Below are positions 1 through 9,134 of a stretch of DNA of 16,693 nucleotides, in pieces. Position 1 is the stretch's first letter. Each line of letters starts with the position of its first letter. The notes beneath the pieces were generated by a model that had not been told where the DNA came from, made no database searches, and worked only from the letters and a program-made list of their open reading frames with translations. This DNA comes from Chrysochromulina tobinii (lineage: Eukaryota; Haptophyta; Prymnesiales; Chrysochromulinaceae): assembly GCA_001275005.1 (NCBI GenBank), contig JWZX01000433.1, forward strand, positions 1-16,693. Reading direction: 5' to 3'. Position numbers and translations under genes: made by a program.

Positions 1-110
1 AGGGAGGGAGGGAGGGGAAGGGAGCACGCGCGCGGCGCGCGCGTGCGCGCGCGAGAAAGTAAGAGATTCGGGAAGGAAAGGGAGCACGCGCGCGCGAGAG
101 AGAGTGATGC
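1..110. repeat. Low-complexity GA-rich and alternating CG sequence with a direct repeat
   Basis: The window opens with AGGG repeats. These are followed by an alternating purine-pyrimidine block at 24-52, which forms a near-perfect inverted repeat (GCACGCGCGC ... GCGCGCGTGC). A GGGAGCACGCGCGCG-type segment at about 19-35 recurs at about 79-95, so the two lie roughly 60 bp apart. Alternating CG of this kind favours Z-DNA or a cruciform. The block overlaps the open minus frame of the flanking gene, but its simple composition suggests an intron or non-coding sequence rather than protein. Confidence 0.6.
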
Positions 111-329
111 GCGCGCGTCAAGGGGGGGGACAGGCGCGACCCCTGTGAGTCGGCCGCAGCGCACCGCATGGCAACGCTCGGCATCGGCCCCCGCACTGCC
201 ATCCCCATGCCCGATAGGAACTGGTTCTCCGCGTGCGTATCCACGAGCTTTGAAGGCGTGGCGGGGGCGCTCTGGCCGACGTCAGCGTCTATCGAGGTGC
301 GGTTACGGGGCGTTGGTGGCGGTGGTGGC

Positions 330-366
<37 letters not shown>

Positions 367-922
367 CGCCGCCGGGCGAACCCAGAGGGGGTGGTGCGAG
401 GGGCGGCGGCGCGAGGGGAGGCGGCACGAGAGGCGGAGGTGCGAGGCGTGGTGGTGCGAGGGCAGGCGGCGCGAGGGGAGGCGGAGCTAGCGGCGGCGGC
501 AACAGTGGAGGTGGCACGAGCGGCGGCGGCGCGAGTGGTGGAGGGGCGAGCTGTGGAGGTGATTGGGGAGCCACCGCGGCCTCTGCACCAGCATCATCAT
601 CTTCCGCGGTCGAAAGCTCCGGTCCAGATCTAAAGAGTTCGGATCGTGTTCCAGTGTACTTGACTCCACCGTGGACTTGCGATACACTGAGGGATGCCCG
701 ACGATGGTCGGACGGCTTAACGTTCTCTTCGCTGGAGACCGACACTGACGGCTGCATGCTCTCAAGCTTCTCGAGCTTCGAGCGCAGCAGCTTGATCTCA
801 GCTCGGGCTAAGTCCAGCTGGACCTGCAGAGAAGGGCTCGACTTGCGCGACGACAAGCCACCGAAGACTCGGGTGAGGCTGTAGCTGCGCCGTGGCCTTG
901 GGGCACTCTCATCCGTGGGCAT
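1..922 (-). CDS. Proline-rich coiled-coil protein, N-terminal part, runs off the left edge (formin-FH1-like)
   Basis: On the minus strand a frame is open from a TGA at 959-961 to the window edge, about 307 codons from the ATG at 922-920. That ATG has A at -3. The N-terminus is Ser/Arg-rich. Residues about 34-57 (VQLDLARAEIKLLRSKLEKL and on) form a short heptad-like coiled coil. An acidic EDDDAGAE patch near residue 106 follows, then residues about 117-203 are repeats of the type L-A/V-P-P-P ending in a run of about 16 prolines. Such a tract binds profilin or SH3/WW/EVH1 domains in formins and WASP-type proteins. No FH2 or WH2 domain is inside the window, so the formin link is only a guess. 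Beyond the prolines the protein reads plausibly to about position 170 (TPSKLVDTHAENQFLSG). Further left the composition becomes simple, so an intron donor (for example CG|GTGCGC) probably lies near 160-170. No product name is assigned. Confidence 0.55.
311..575 (-). repeat. 15-bp coding repeats for L-x-P-P-P pentads and a polyproline tract
   Basis: Within the minus-strand proline-rich gene, about twelve imperfect 15-bp units encode L-A/V/L-P-P-P pentapeptides (roughly 370-575). They are followed by a CCA/CCG tract encoding about 16 prolines (314-362). On the plus strand the same DNA reads as glycine-rich codons. The array is expandable and probably polymorphic in copy number. Confidence 0.7.
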
Positions 923-1655
923 CTTCGCGCCTCGGTCGAAACAAAAAGCGAGTGCGGATCAACGTCTCGGAGCGTGCACCAGCTCGATCGCTGCAAAAGG
1001 GTCGCGCCGCCGTCGCAATTCACCAATTAGGCATGCAAATTAGGCATCTTTGGCCACGTGGCATGACTGCAAGCAAGCAAGGAAGTAAGGAAGCCCTCTC
1101 CGCCCACCCTTTCCTACCCCGTTGGCTATAAGGGTATTCGTTTGCGCTGGTTTAGGTACTTGTGTGTCTCGACCAAGGAGCTTGCTTGCATGACTGCAGA
1201 GGTGCTTCAAGGGTATTCAAAGGGAACTGGCCGTGTCGATCATTCGACTTCAGCGCACGCTCGAAATGTTTTTTTCACAGACTTTTACACTGTCGACTCA
1301 ATCGGAGACTATCACTATGTCGTCCGAGAACCACACACGTGTGAGGAGACTGGTGGAAGAGACTGACATGAAGAGCGGAGACTCGACTCGCCCGCGCCCC
1401 ACACGCGGCGGACTGCGCCGCTCACGGGTTGTCGTCCGCGGTCCCGGGTCACACGCACACACTCACACAGCTCAGCAGGCAGCCAGGCACCCCCGGACGA
1501 CTCGACTTGGCAGTTGCATGGCATCGCGCCCTGGCATGGCGCCCGGGGCCCGGCTACCCTCACGTACGCCGCGCCGTTACCACACGCGCTCTCGCGCCCA
1601 AACTCGCTCGCACACCCCACCCGCTGCGCCACGTGCACCCCCCCTTTTATAGGCA
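923..1655. promoter_or_regulatory. Intergenic region: promoter side of the proline-rich gene and 3' flank of pirin
   Basis: No convincing gene was found here. Near the proline-rich gene there is a perfect 10-bp palindromic G-box (GCCACGTGGC, 1053-1062), a bHLH/bZIP-type site. A direct repeat AATTAGGCAT lies at 1025-1034 and 1038-1047, with ATGCAAAT between the copies, and there is a CCAAT at 1023-1027. A CTATAAGGG string lies at 1127-1135 in the plus orientation only. From about 1300 to 1655 the DNA is the presumed 3' untranslated flank of pirin: CA-rich and C-rich, with no recognised terminator or polyadenylation signal. The regulatory role of the sites is inferred only from motif and position. 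Confidence 0.4.
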
Positions 1656-2877
1656 TCAGCGGCCCCGCCTGTAGGAGTCTTCAATCTTGCGCTTGCTCAC
1701 AACCGTCCCAGCCTTGGTGTGCAGCTTGTACGTGCACTCCTCCATCAGGAATCGGCCGCGCTGGTAGTCTTCAAAGGCCTGCATGAGCAAGCATGGTTGC
1801 AGGCATGATTGCATGCATTGGGCCGGTGACGATCAAATTCAATCTGACGCAATCAGAGGCACTCAGGGAAGGCATCACGGGAGCCCTCAGCCGTCCTCAC
1901 CTGCATGATCTGGGCCTTGGTCGACATGACAAACGGGCCGTGCTGCACGATGGGCTCCTTGAGTGGAGTGCCCGCAAGGAGCACAAACATGAGGCTGCTG
2001 CCACGGTCCGCCCGGATCGCCACGTCGCCGGTGGCGCCGAAGCGGAGCACCTCGCCCTTCTGTGCCACGACGGCGCTCGAGCCGAAGCTGCCCGCGCCCT
2101 CGTACACGTACCTGTGTTTCACAGGCCATCGGTGTGATTCACAGGCCGTCGGAGCGATTCGAGAGCCACTCAGTAGTACTCCAGAGTCCACCCAGGAGGC
2201 AATCAGATGCAATCGGTAGCACTCCAAAGTCGATCCAGCGGCAATCTGCGGCAATCAGCGTACACGAAGAGGGTGCTCATGCCGGCCGCACGGGGGTGCA
2301 CCACCTCAGCGCCCGGCTCGAGCATGTAGTCGACATACTGGCAGTGGATGCCCTGCGAGTCCACGGGCGACGTCTGCCCTTGCAGCTCGCCGACCAGCAG
2401 CTTGGCTTTCGCCTTCGGTGCCACGTCGATGAGTGGGAGAGCGTCGGACCTCGCGTTCTGGAACTCGGGCGGGTCGAGTTTGTTCTCGCTCCGCAGGTTG
2501 ATCCAGAGCTGGAACCCTTGCACGGGGCCATCATACGTCGCATCGAACTTCATCCCGTGCTCAATGCCGCTTCCGCACTTGCCCCACTGGAGCTGCCCCT
2601 CTGCGAAGACCGCATCCTCGCCCGCAGCCTGCATGTTCCACGGATCAGTCGCGAGCCAGCGGCCCTGCTTGAGGTACGGGACTTCGTTGAATCCACGGTG
2701 CGGGTGCATGCCAAACTGGGGCATGGACTTCATGGGCGCCGGCCCAAAGTGGTGCAGCATGAGGAAGGGGTCTTGCTGCTCGTTCGAAAACTTGTCAAAA
2801 CAGTCGGTCACGAGGATCTTGCCGGTGCCAAAAGGGTCCGTCTTGCCAGGACTGGCCTTCTTCTCGACGGTGGCCAT
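1656..2877 (-). CDS. Pirin family protein (bicupin), three exons
   Basis: The spliced CDS is 2877-2264, 2111-1901 and 1778-1656, 948 nt or 315 residues, slightly longer than human pirin (about 290). The 2877 ATG is the only in-frame ATG upstream of the conserved domain and lies in GGCCATGG. Introns are GT-AG: 2263-2112 (152 nt, GTACGC...ACACAG) and 1900-1779 (122 nt, GTGAGG...ATGCAG). Pirins are nuclear or cytosolic iron-binding bicupins that act as transcription cofactors in animals and have quercetinase activity in some members. Recognisable blocks are DPFLMLHHFGP (36-46), HPHRGF (58-63), QWGKCGSGIEH (97-107), GFQLWINL and, after splicing, FVYVYEGAG and PIVQHGPFVM. Three of the four metal ligands of the family align (His58, His60, His107). 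The fourth position, normally Glu two residues after the last His, is Met109 here. The final exon encodes a basic tail ending in RRGR. Family assignment is firm; substrate and role are unknown. Confidence 0.93.
1779..1900 (-). other. Pirin intron 2 (122 nt, phase 0)
   Basis: The donor is ATGCAG|GTGAGG and the acceptor ATGCAG|GCC. The 9-mer TCATGCAGG is present at both exon-intron junctions (1908-1900 and 1786-1778, minus strand). The last 40 nt consist of short variants of GCAATCATGC / GCAACCATGC, which run into the acceptor. Confidence 0.9.
2112..2263 (-). other. Pirin intron 1 (152 nt, phase 2)
   Basis: The donor is CGT|GTACGC and the acceptor ACACAG|GTACG. Splicing restores the conserved string FVYVYEGAG. 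The interior has decayed internal repeats: GATTGCC occurs three times near the donor, a TTGGAGTGCTAC / CTGGAGTACTAC pair lies mid-intron, and a GGCCTGTGAATCACAC / GGCCTGTGAAACACAG pair lies next to the acceptor. The 8-mer CGTGTACG spans the donor and recurs four bases into exon 2. Confidence 0.9.
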
Positions 2878-3447
2878 GGCCAAAGGTCGTTGTAAGGGCT
2901 GGGGCTGAGCCTTGAGCCTACGGGACAGCTCGAAGGGGTTGATTTTAAAGAGTGACTCCGCACGCACCCCGACCCGGTGGGGTGGGTGAGCGCCCGGAGG
3001 TGTCGGAGGTCTTCGGCAAGGACCTTCACATTCACGGTCCACGCCCGAGGTTTCGTCACTTGGTCCACGGGGTCATCTATTTAGATCTGGATGGGGGGCT
3101 CGCCACCGGGGGCGTGCTTACGTGGTGCGGCCATGCGTCGAGCCGTTTCTGCGTGTGGGATCCTTCATACCACGCCACACCATGTTCTTGTGGTTACGTT
3201 GTGCTCGCGCAAGTCGTACGCAATTGGTCGTACGGCCGCGGGCGCCACAGAGCGTCACATAGTGCAATGTAGATACTTTTCCGTGCTTATCCATACAAAC
3301 AAAGCACTTTGCACACTTACTGGCACACACTGAATATGCCCCGGAGCCGGACGCTCGGAGCGGAGCCGTCCCTTGAGACGGTGGTGTGGTGAGCGCGGGG
3401 GGACCGCGACGAAACTGACTGACTGACTGGAGCTTACGCATGGGCCA
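2878..3447. promoter_or_regulatory. Intergenic region: upstream of pirin and 3' flank of the beta-helix gene
   Basis: These 570 bp separate the pirin ATG from the stop codon of the next minus-strand gene. No supported coding exon was found, and frames here lack an ATG or have no recognisable content. An imperfect palindrome ATCTATTTAGAT lies at 3074-3085, and a GACT microsatellite (ACTGACTGACTGACTGG) lies near 3415-3430, probably in the 3' untranslated region of the beta-helix gene. No TATA box or poly(A) signal is convincing. Confidence 0.35.
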
Positions 3448-5329
3448 CTAGGATACATGTAGTTGCCCGGTCGAATCATCCCCTTCCTTGCGAAGCTCAT
3501 AGTCGTTCAGCTGGTGCTTGCCTGCGTCGATGTGGTGGTCATGAAAGTCGGCAGCGACGGAGAGGTTGGGAGCGGAGCTTGCAGAGGAGCACCTCCACGG
3601 CTGCTCATGCACGATCGTACCGTCTGGGCGGGAAGAGCGTTCCGTTTCGGAGGAATGATGGACGAAACGACCGCTCATCTCGACGCTCACGGTAACGCCG
3701 CCACCGCCGCCACCGCCGCCGCCGCTGCCGCTGGGTATGGAGGTCGCGGCCGCAGCGACGCTGCCGCCCGCGTGTGGCTCGTCTGCGGAGACCGTGCTCA
3801 CGGACATGTTGCGGAGCCAGTTGTTGACGTCTTTGCGCCGCAGCTCGACTTCTCTGCGCCTGCGCCTCGTCCACCAGCAGACCAGCGCTAGGCAGCACAG
3901 CAGCCCAACAATTGCCGAGAGCACGCCGATGATGAGGATGGTGATGTTGTCGCCATCGGCGCTGTTCAGCGCGCACGGCGGCCGTTGCGGGTGCGGCGAT
4001 GGCGAGCAAGTTGAGACTGGGCCTGAGACGTCGGTCAGGGTCGTTGAGGAGCAGACAGTACCTCCTGGGGAGCAGACAGTGACTCTGGGGGGGCACTGTC
4101 TGTCGACATATAAATTGCCCCCAGAGGAAGCTTGGTTGGAATACACTTGGGAGTCGATGATTGAGACTGTGCCTCCATTGACACAAACACCGCCGCCAAC
4201 GGAAGCTCCATTTTCACGTATGGTGCACGATGAGATTGCCAATGTGCCTCCCGAGATGAAGACGCCGCCGCCAGAGGAAGCTCCATTTCCATAGATCGAG
4301 GAACACGTGATCGTGACTGCGCCAGAGGAGACATAGACACCGCCGCCCGAATATGGAGCTGTGTTCCCACTGATGGAGCACGATGAGATGGCCACGGTGC
4401 CACCCTGGACGAAGACACCGCCGCCACTCGCATAGGTAGCTGCATTTCCATAGATCGATGACGACGAAATGGTGACTGTGCCTCCCCAGACAGCAATACC
4501 ACCGCCACCCACTCCATCCGTAGTGCATCCTGCAGCATTACAACTAAATCCAGAGACGTAGCCTCCCGTGATGCTGAGCCCGATCACTTGCACGACGCCC
4601 AAAGGACCCGGGTTGATGTTCACTACACGACGCTGACTCGAATAGCTCGCCTGTGCGTTCAGGACGACCGAGCCTGCCACCGCCGCCTCGAGGACGACGC
4701 TCCTGGTGATGTTGAGCTCAGCGCTGAGGGCGTAACGGCCGGGGGCAAGGACAATGTGGCCGACGGCTGTGTTAGCGAGTGCACTGGTCAGGTCGACGGT
4801 GTTGCTCACCGACGCAGTCCCCGCCGTAAGAGGATACGGCAGTAGCGACGGCGGCGGCAATGGTGAAGGCGGAGGCGGTGGTGGGACGTCCGCAACGGTG
4901 GGTGGCGTCACGATTGCAAGTACGGCGATCGGGATGCCGGTGACACTTGCGAGCATGGCGGTCGCGCTGCTCGGGCTGCTCGTCGCGCTGGCCATCGCCG
5001 ACCGCACCGAGGCCGCCGCTGCTGTGGTCGTCTGGATGCTCACGCCGACGATGACGCTGCCCGGCGATATGGTCAACCCCACCGCCGATGGGTCAACCCT
5101 TGCCTGAGCCGCGATCGCGCTACTGATCTCGGCTTGCACGCTCGGGGTGAACGAGGTGACGTCGCCGGCGAGCTCGAGGGTGAATCCGACGACGCTCATC
5201 GCCGGCGGCGAGGGCGGCGGCGGCGAGGGCGAGGGTGGCGGCGAGGGCGAGGGCGGCGGCGAGGGCGAGGGCGGCGGCGGCGGCGAGGGCGAGGGCGGCG
5301 GCGGTGAGGGCGAGGGTGGCGGCGGCGAG

Positions 5330-5360
<31 letters not shown>

Positions 5361-8300
5361 ACGGTGGCGACGGCGGCGACGGCGGCGGGGGGCAGGTGAA
5401 GCTGGCGTTGACAAAGCCTCGACGGTTGGGCAGGTTGAAGAACGACCAGCCATCGAGCCAGTTGACGCTGCCGAACGCGCCCTTGTACGTGGTCGCGCTG
5501 AAGAAGGCGTCACCGTTCGGCACCGGGTCGACGTTCGAGTACGCGGCCGAGCCGCATGCGGGGCGCGGGTCGATCGGAACCATGCTGGTCTCGGTGAACG
5601 TGCCTCCTGAGATGAGCGGATCCGCGTTGACGAAGGCCGGCGCCGTGCCAGTGCATGGCGGCACAATTTGGAAGCCGGCGGTGGGGCTCTGGATGATGTT
5701 GTTCGACGAGAAGAACAGGTACGTACCCAGCGACGTCGTCGACGCCGGCAGCACCGACTCAATAGTGGGCGCGGTGCTGCCGCCGCTGCTGCAGGTATCG
5801 ATGCGGATGCCAGGGTGCGTCGCGACATTGGCGAGGATCATGTTGCCGAACTTGCCGCCCGTGCCCTCGCGCAGGCGCATCATCGCGTTGCCCGGGCGCG
5901 TCGAGAGGGCGCCGGCGCCCACGATGGTCATGCCGTAAAAGGCCGGGTGCGAGCGTGGCAAGCTCCCGTACCTCGAGTCCATCTCCGCGCCGTGGTTGCC
6001 CACAGCGCCGAGCAGTGCGAACAGGAACTGGCCCTTGCCCACGTAGCCATCGTCCGTGTCGAAGGCGTCGTCGCCCGCGAAGAGCACCGACAGGTACTTG
6101 ACGTTCACCGTGCCGCCGAAGAACTCGAAGCCGTCGTCCGCATTGTACGCCACCTCGCAGTACGCGACGGTCGTGTTGGAGCCGACGCCGCCGAAGGTGA
6201 TGCCGTTGATCTCGTTGTTCGCGCCCACGATCGCGCCGCCGTGCCACACGCGCACGTACTGCAGAGAGCCCGAGTTGTCGGTCGGGTTGATGCCGCCGTA
6301 CGTGTAGCCGCTGATGCCCTCGATTTCGGTGGTGGTCGGCATGTTGGTCGGCGCGTTGCCGAGCAGGATGAGGCCGCCCCACTTGCCGCGCTCGCCGAGC
6401 GTGATGGCGTTCTCATTCGAGTCCGTGGAGGCGGTAGCCGAGCTCACGAGCGCCGACTCTGCAAGCACGGACGTGAACGTGATCGGCATCGTCGCCGTGC
6501 CCGTCGCAACGAGCGCGCCGCCCTTCAAGACCACGAGCGCCGGAGCGGCGACGCCGGTGGGCACGGGCAGCGCAAAGATGGAGGTTCCAGGCGCGATCGT
6601 GAGCGTGACACCCGAGGGCACGAAGAGCTGCGTGGCCATCAGGTACGAAGTGCTCGAAACGAGGCCCGTGCTGGTAGAAAGGGTGCCGCCGAGCATGGTC
6701 GTATTCGATGCAAGCGTCGCGAACGGCGAGGGCGGAATGGCGGTGCACGTGCGGCCAGCCATGTTGCCGCTGCACGCGAGCCACGAGTAGCCGGCGAGCC
6801 AGTTGTCCGTCGCGGAGCCGAACGCGCCCTTGCAGCTCACCGCCGAGAAGAAGGTGTCGCCGTTGGGGGGTGCGTCCTTGGTGCCCGAGCACGCGAGGCC
6901 GGTGGCGGACGGCAGAGGGTTGAAGGTGGCGGAGCCCTCCGCGAGGTCAGTGGGGGCGACCGCAGCGAAGCCGGGGGCGCCAGAAACCGCCGTCCATGTG
7001 TTCGCGGGATTGCAGGCGGAAGTGGTGCCGGTGTGCAGAGCGAACTGCGACGCAGGCTCCGTTGTGTCGATGATGTTGTTGGTCGAGAAGTAGAAGTAGC
7101 CGGGGTTCGAAATGCTGACCGAGGCCGCCGGCAGCGTCTGCGTGTAGCTCAGCGTCGAGCCGCAGTCCTCGAAGAGGAGGCCGTTGCCGTGCGGGTAGGC
7201 GAGGATGCCGTTGCCAAACTTGCCACCCGTGCCGTCGTTGACGTGGATCAGCTCGCCCGTGCGCGCGCCCGCTCCGGTGCCTCCGCCGATCAAGGTGAAC
7301 GAGTAGAAGGCCGGGTGCGAGCGCGGGGATACGTCCTGAGTCACGTTGTTGCCCGAGTCCATCTCCATCGCGTGGTCGCCACTCAGGCCCTCCATGACGA
7401 ACAGGAACTGGCCCTTGCCAATGTAGCCCTGGTCCGTGTCGAGGGCGTCGTCGCCCACGAAGAGCACCGACAGGTACTTGACGTTCACCGTGCCGCCGAA
7501 GAACTCGAAGCCGTCGTCGAGGTTGAAGGCCACCTCGCAGTGGTCGACGACGGTGCCGGAGCCGACGCCGCCGAAGGTGATGCCGTTGATCTCATTGTTC
7601 GCGCCCACGACCGCGCCGCCGTGCCACACGCGCACGTACTGCAGGGAGCCCGACGAGTCGGTCGGGTTGGTGCCGCCGTACGTCTTCGCGGTGATGCCCT
7701 CGATCTGCGTGGTGGTCGCCACGTTGGTCGGCGCGCTGCCGAGGAGGATGAGCCCGCCCCACTTGCCGCGCGTCTCGAGCACGGTATCCGCGCTGGTAGA
7801 GTCAGTCGACACCGAAGACGACGACGACACGGTGGGGTTGAAGGCAGTGAAGGTGATCGGTGAAATAGAAGTGCCAGGTGCGGAGATCCGTCCACCCTTC
7901 TCGACGATGAGCGCTGGAGCGCCACCGCTCAGTGAGGCGGGTGAAGCGAAGATGGTGGTGCCTGGCTCGATGGTGAGCGTCTTGCCAGACGCGACGAATA
8001 CCTGGTCCGTCAGAACGTATTTGTATGCTGCGAACTGCGGATCGAGGTCGGCGAATGGCAGCACAAATCAGCACGGTGGCAGTGTCCTTTTGGAAACGTG
8101 TTTGAAGGATCCGGTGCGTGCGTACCCAGGTTTGCGAGTTGATGTTGCCACTGACGTGGATCATGTCCTCGAAGGCTTGTGCGTGAGCCGTCGCCACGGA
8201 CAACTGCGCGTAGCAATGGGGGCACAGAAAGGGAGGGTCCCATCAAGACATCACACGGCGCTTGACCAGCCAGGGTTTTCAGGGCTTCAGGATGTCGGGG

Positions 8301-8361
8301 CTCCCGTTGATCTCCGCAAGAGGCACACCGCGAGGAGCGTTGTGCGCAGCATGCTGCGCAT
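3448..8361 (-). CDS. Large secreted/type I membrane protein: two bacterial-like beta-helix modules, Ser/Pro linkers, Gly-rich beta-helix, one TM segment; three exons
   Basis: The spliced model is 8361-8329, 8203-8126 and 8034-3448, 1565 residues. Introns are 8328-8204 (125 nt, GTGTGC...CGCAG) and 8125-8035 (91 nt, GTACGC...CCGCAG), both phase 0. Joining exons 1 and 2 creates a clear signal peptide (MRSMLRTTLLALSV, then ATAHA as the likely cleavage site), which supports the model. Residues about 40-440 and 495-890 are two copies of a module with TLTIEPGT, GKWGGLILLG, YGG-NPTD-SGSLQYVRVWHGG, NNEINGITFGGVGS and DDGFEFFGGTVNVKYLSVLF blocks. These resemble uncharacterised secreted beta-helix proteins of Bacteroidetes and related bacteria. 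A Ser/Pro linker (about 918-980), a ~100-residue alpha/beta domain (982-1085, SEA-like at best) and a second proline linker follow. Then come GGGV/GGGI repeats (about 1150-1330) like polymorphic outer-membrane protein repeats, a hydrophobic span ITILIIGVLSAIVGLLCC (about 1400-1424), RRRRR and a ~140-residue tail with nine glycines in a row. A surface adhesin or receptor role is inferred; no catalytic residues were recognised. Confidence 0.88.
5202..5392 (-). repeat. Ser-Pro-Pro linker repeat (pherophorin-like) in the beta-helix gene
   Basis: About 190 bp of CCG/CCC/TCG codons encode SPPPPSPSPPP-type repeats of roughly 63 residues. Linkers of this kind separate globular domains in algal extracellular matrix proteins and are commonly hydroxyproline-O-glycosylated. 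A shorter proline linker lies at about 4845-4895. The repeat is in frame and uninterrupted. Confidence 0.85.
6061..6400 (-). repeat. Second copy of the internal beta-helix module, gapless to 7441-7780
   Basis: This stretch aligns without gaps to 7441-7780 at a constant offset of 1380 bp (460 codons). A run of 61 identical bases (6078-6138 versus 7458-7518) encodes the DDGFEFFGGTVNVKYLSVLF block. The duplication lies inside a single exon, and the surrounding parts of the two modules are much more divergent. Confidence 0.9.
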
Positions 8362-9134
8362 CCGAAACGCTTTCGGCTCGACTGTGCTCCCTGTGCTCCT
8401 GCGACGCGTCGAGGAGGCAAGCGAAAGCGAAGAGAGCGCGACCGCGGAGACCCGCCGAAAAGACAAACGCCGACGGCACCGCGTAACTTCAAGTTCTGCC
8501 GCGTAATAGTTTCGTTACAGATTTCGTCACTTACTGGGAATCTGCGGCCGTCGGCGCCTCAAACGGAGCGTCACCGAACTCCTTCCCCACAAGATTTCAC
8601 ATGATTTCAACGGCATTCAAGTCTAACTACAAAAGTAAGCGTTCCTGGGTGCCTGCGTGGCTCCGAAGGACGAAGGACCGAAGAGGCGTCAGCCGCCGAC
8701 CGCGCGCGCGTACCGACCGCGCGCGCGGCATCGGTGCCCGCGAAGCCCCTCGGCGCCTTACGCCGCCTCGGCCGGGTGTAGGTCAAGTGTAGGTAGACTA
8801 GGGGTGCCGGGGCGGGCCGGGCCGGGGGCGGAACCGCCAACCGGGGGCGGGGCGGGTTTTTGCGTGATTGCGTCACCGTCCGCGCGCGCGCTCCGACCTC
8901 GGGGGGAAACGGGGGGATTGGAGGGGCCGGGACCGATTACAATGTAATTGGGGGTTAATGTTATGTAATTGGGGGTTACTTAACTATGGTATACGCAAGA
9001 TGTTATACGCGTAACGCTATAACAGCCTTAACGGCGCGAGTCCCGAGGCGCGGCGGGTACTCCCATGTGCCACCTCAATGCGTCGGGTGAGAGGCTCTTG
9101 ACCTCTTGTTCGACTGCGGGCACGCCCTGCACCA
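8362..9134. promoter_or_regulatory. Intergenic region: upstream of the beta-helix gene and 3' flank of APH-1, with G-quadruplex motifs and repeats
   Basis: No coding sequence is supported. GACCGCGCGCGCG is repeated at 8698-8710 and 8715-8727. Two plus-strand G-rich stretches satisfy the four-G-run quadruplex pattern (about 8801-8829 and 8901-8931), with GC-box strings between them. ATGTAATTGGGGGTTA occurs twice (8942-8957 and 8963-8978). An inverted pair GTTATA/TATAAC lies at 9002-9007 and 9018-9023. Immediately upstream of the beta-helix ATG is CGAAA-CGC-TTTCG (8363-8375). Function is inferred from motif only. Confidence 0.4.

Noticed and set aside
168-884. Plus-strand glycine-rich reading frame of about 238 codons
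   Set aside because: It is the antisense of the better-supported minus-strand proline-rich gene. The glycine repeats arise from reading CCN codons backwards, and the non-repeat part has no recognisable content.
1233-1652. Plus-strand frame of 139 codons between the first two genes
   Set aside because: No domain; its second half is His/Thr/Arg/Pro-rich text from the CA- and C-rich 3' flank of pirin.
1641-1654. CTATAAAAGGGG on the minus strand as a TATA box
   Set aside because: It lies directly after the pirin stop codon. No gene start with recognisable content follows within a sensible distance, so it is probably chance.
2808-3068. Minus-strand frame overlapping the pirin start as an upstream exon or leader
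   Set aside because: It is out of frame with pirin, no matching splice pair was found that would join it, and its sequence lacks targeting features.
5668-7863. Plus-strand frame of 731 codons rich in Arg, Ala and Val
   Set aside because: It lies opposite the long exon of the beta-helix gene, is open only because of GC-rich codon use, starts at no meaningful N-terminus and shows repeated anonymous text that mirrors the duplicated modules.
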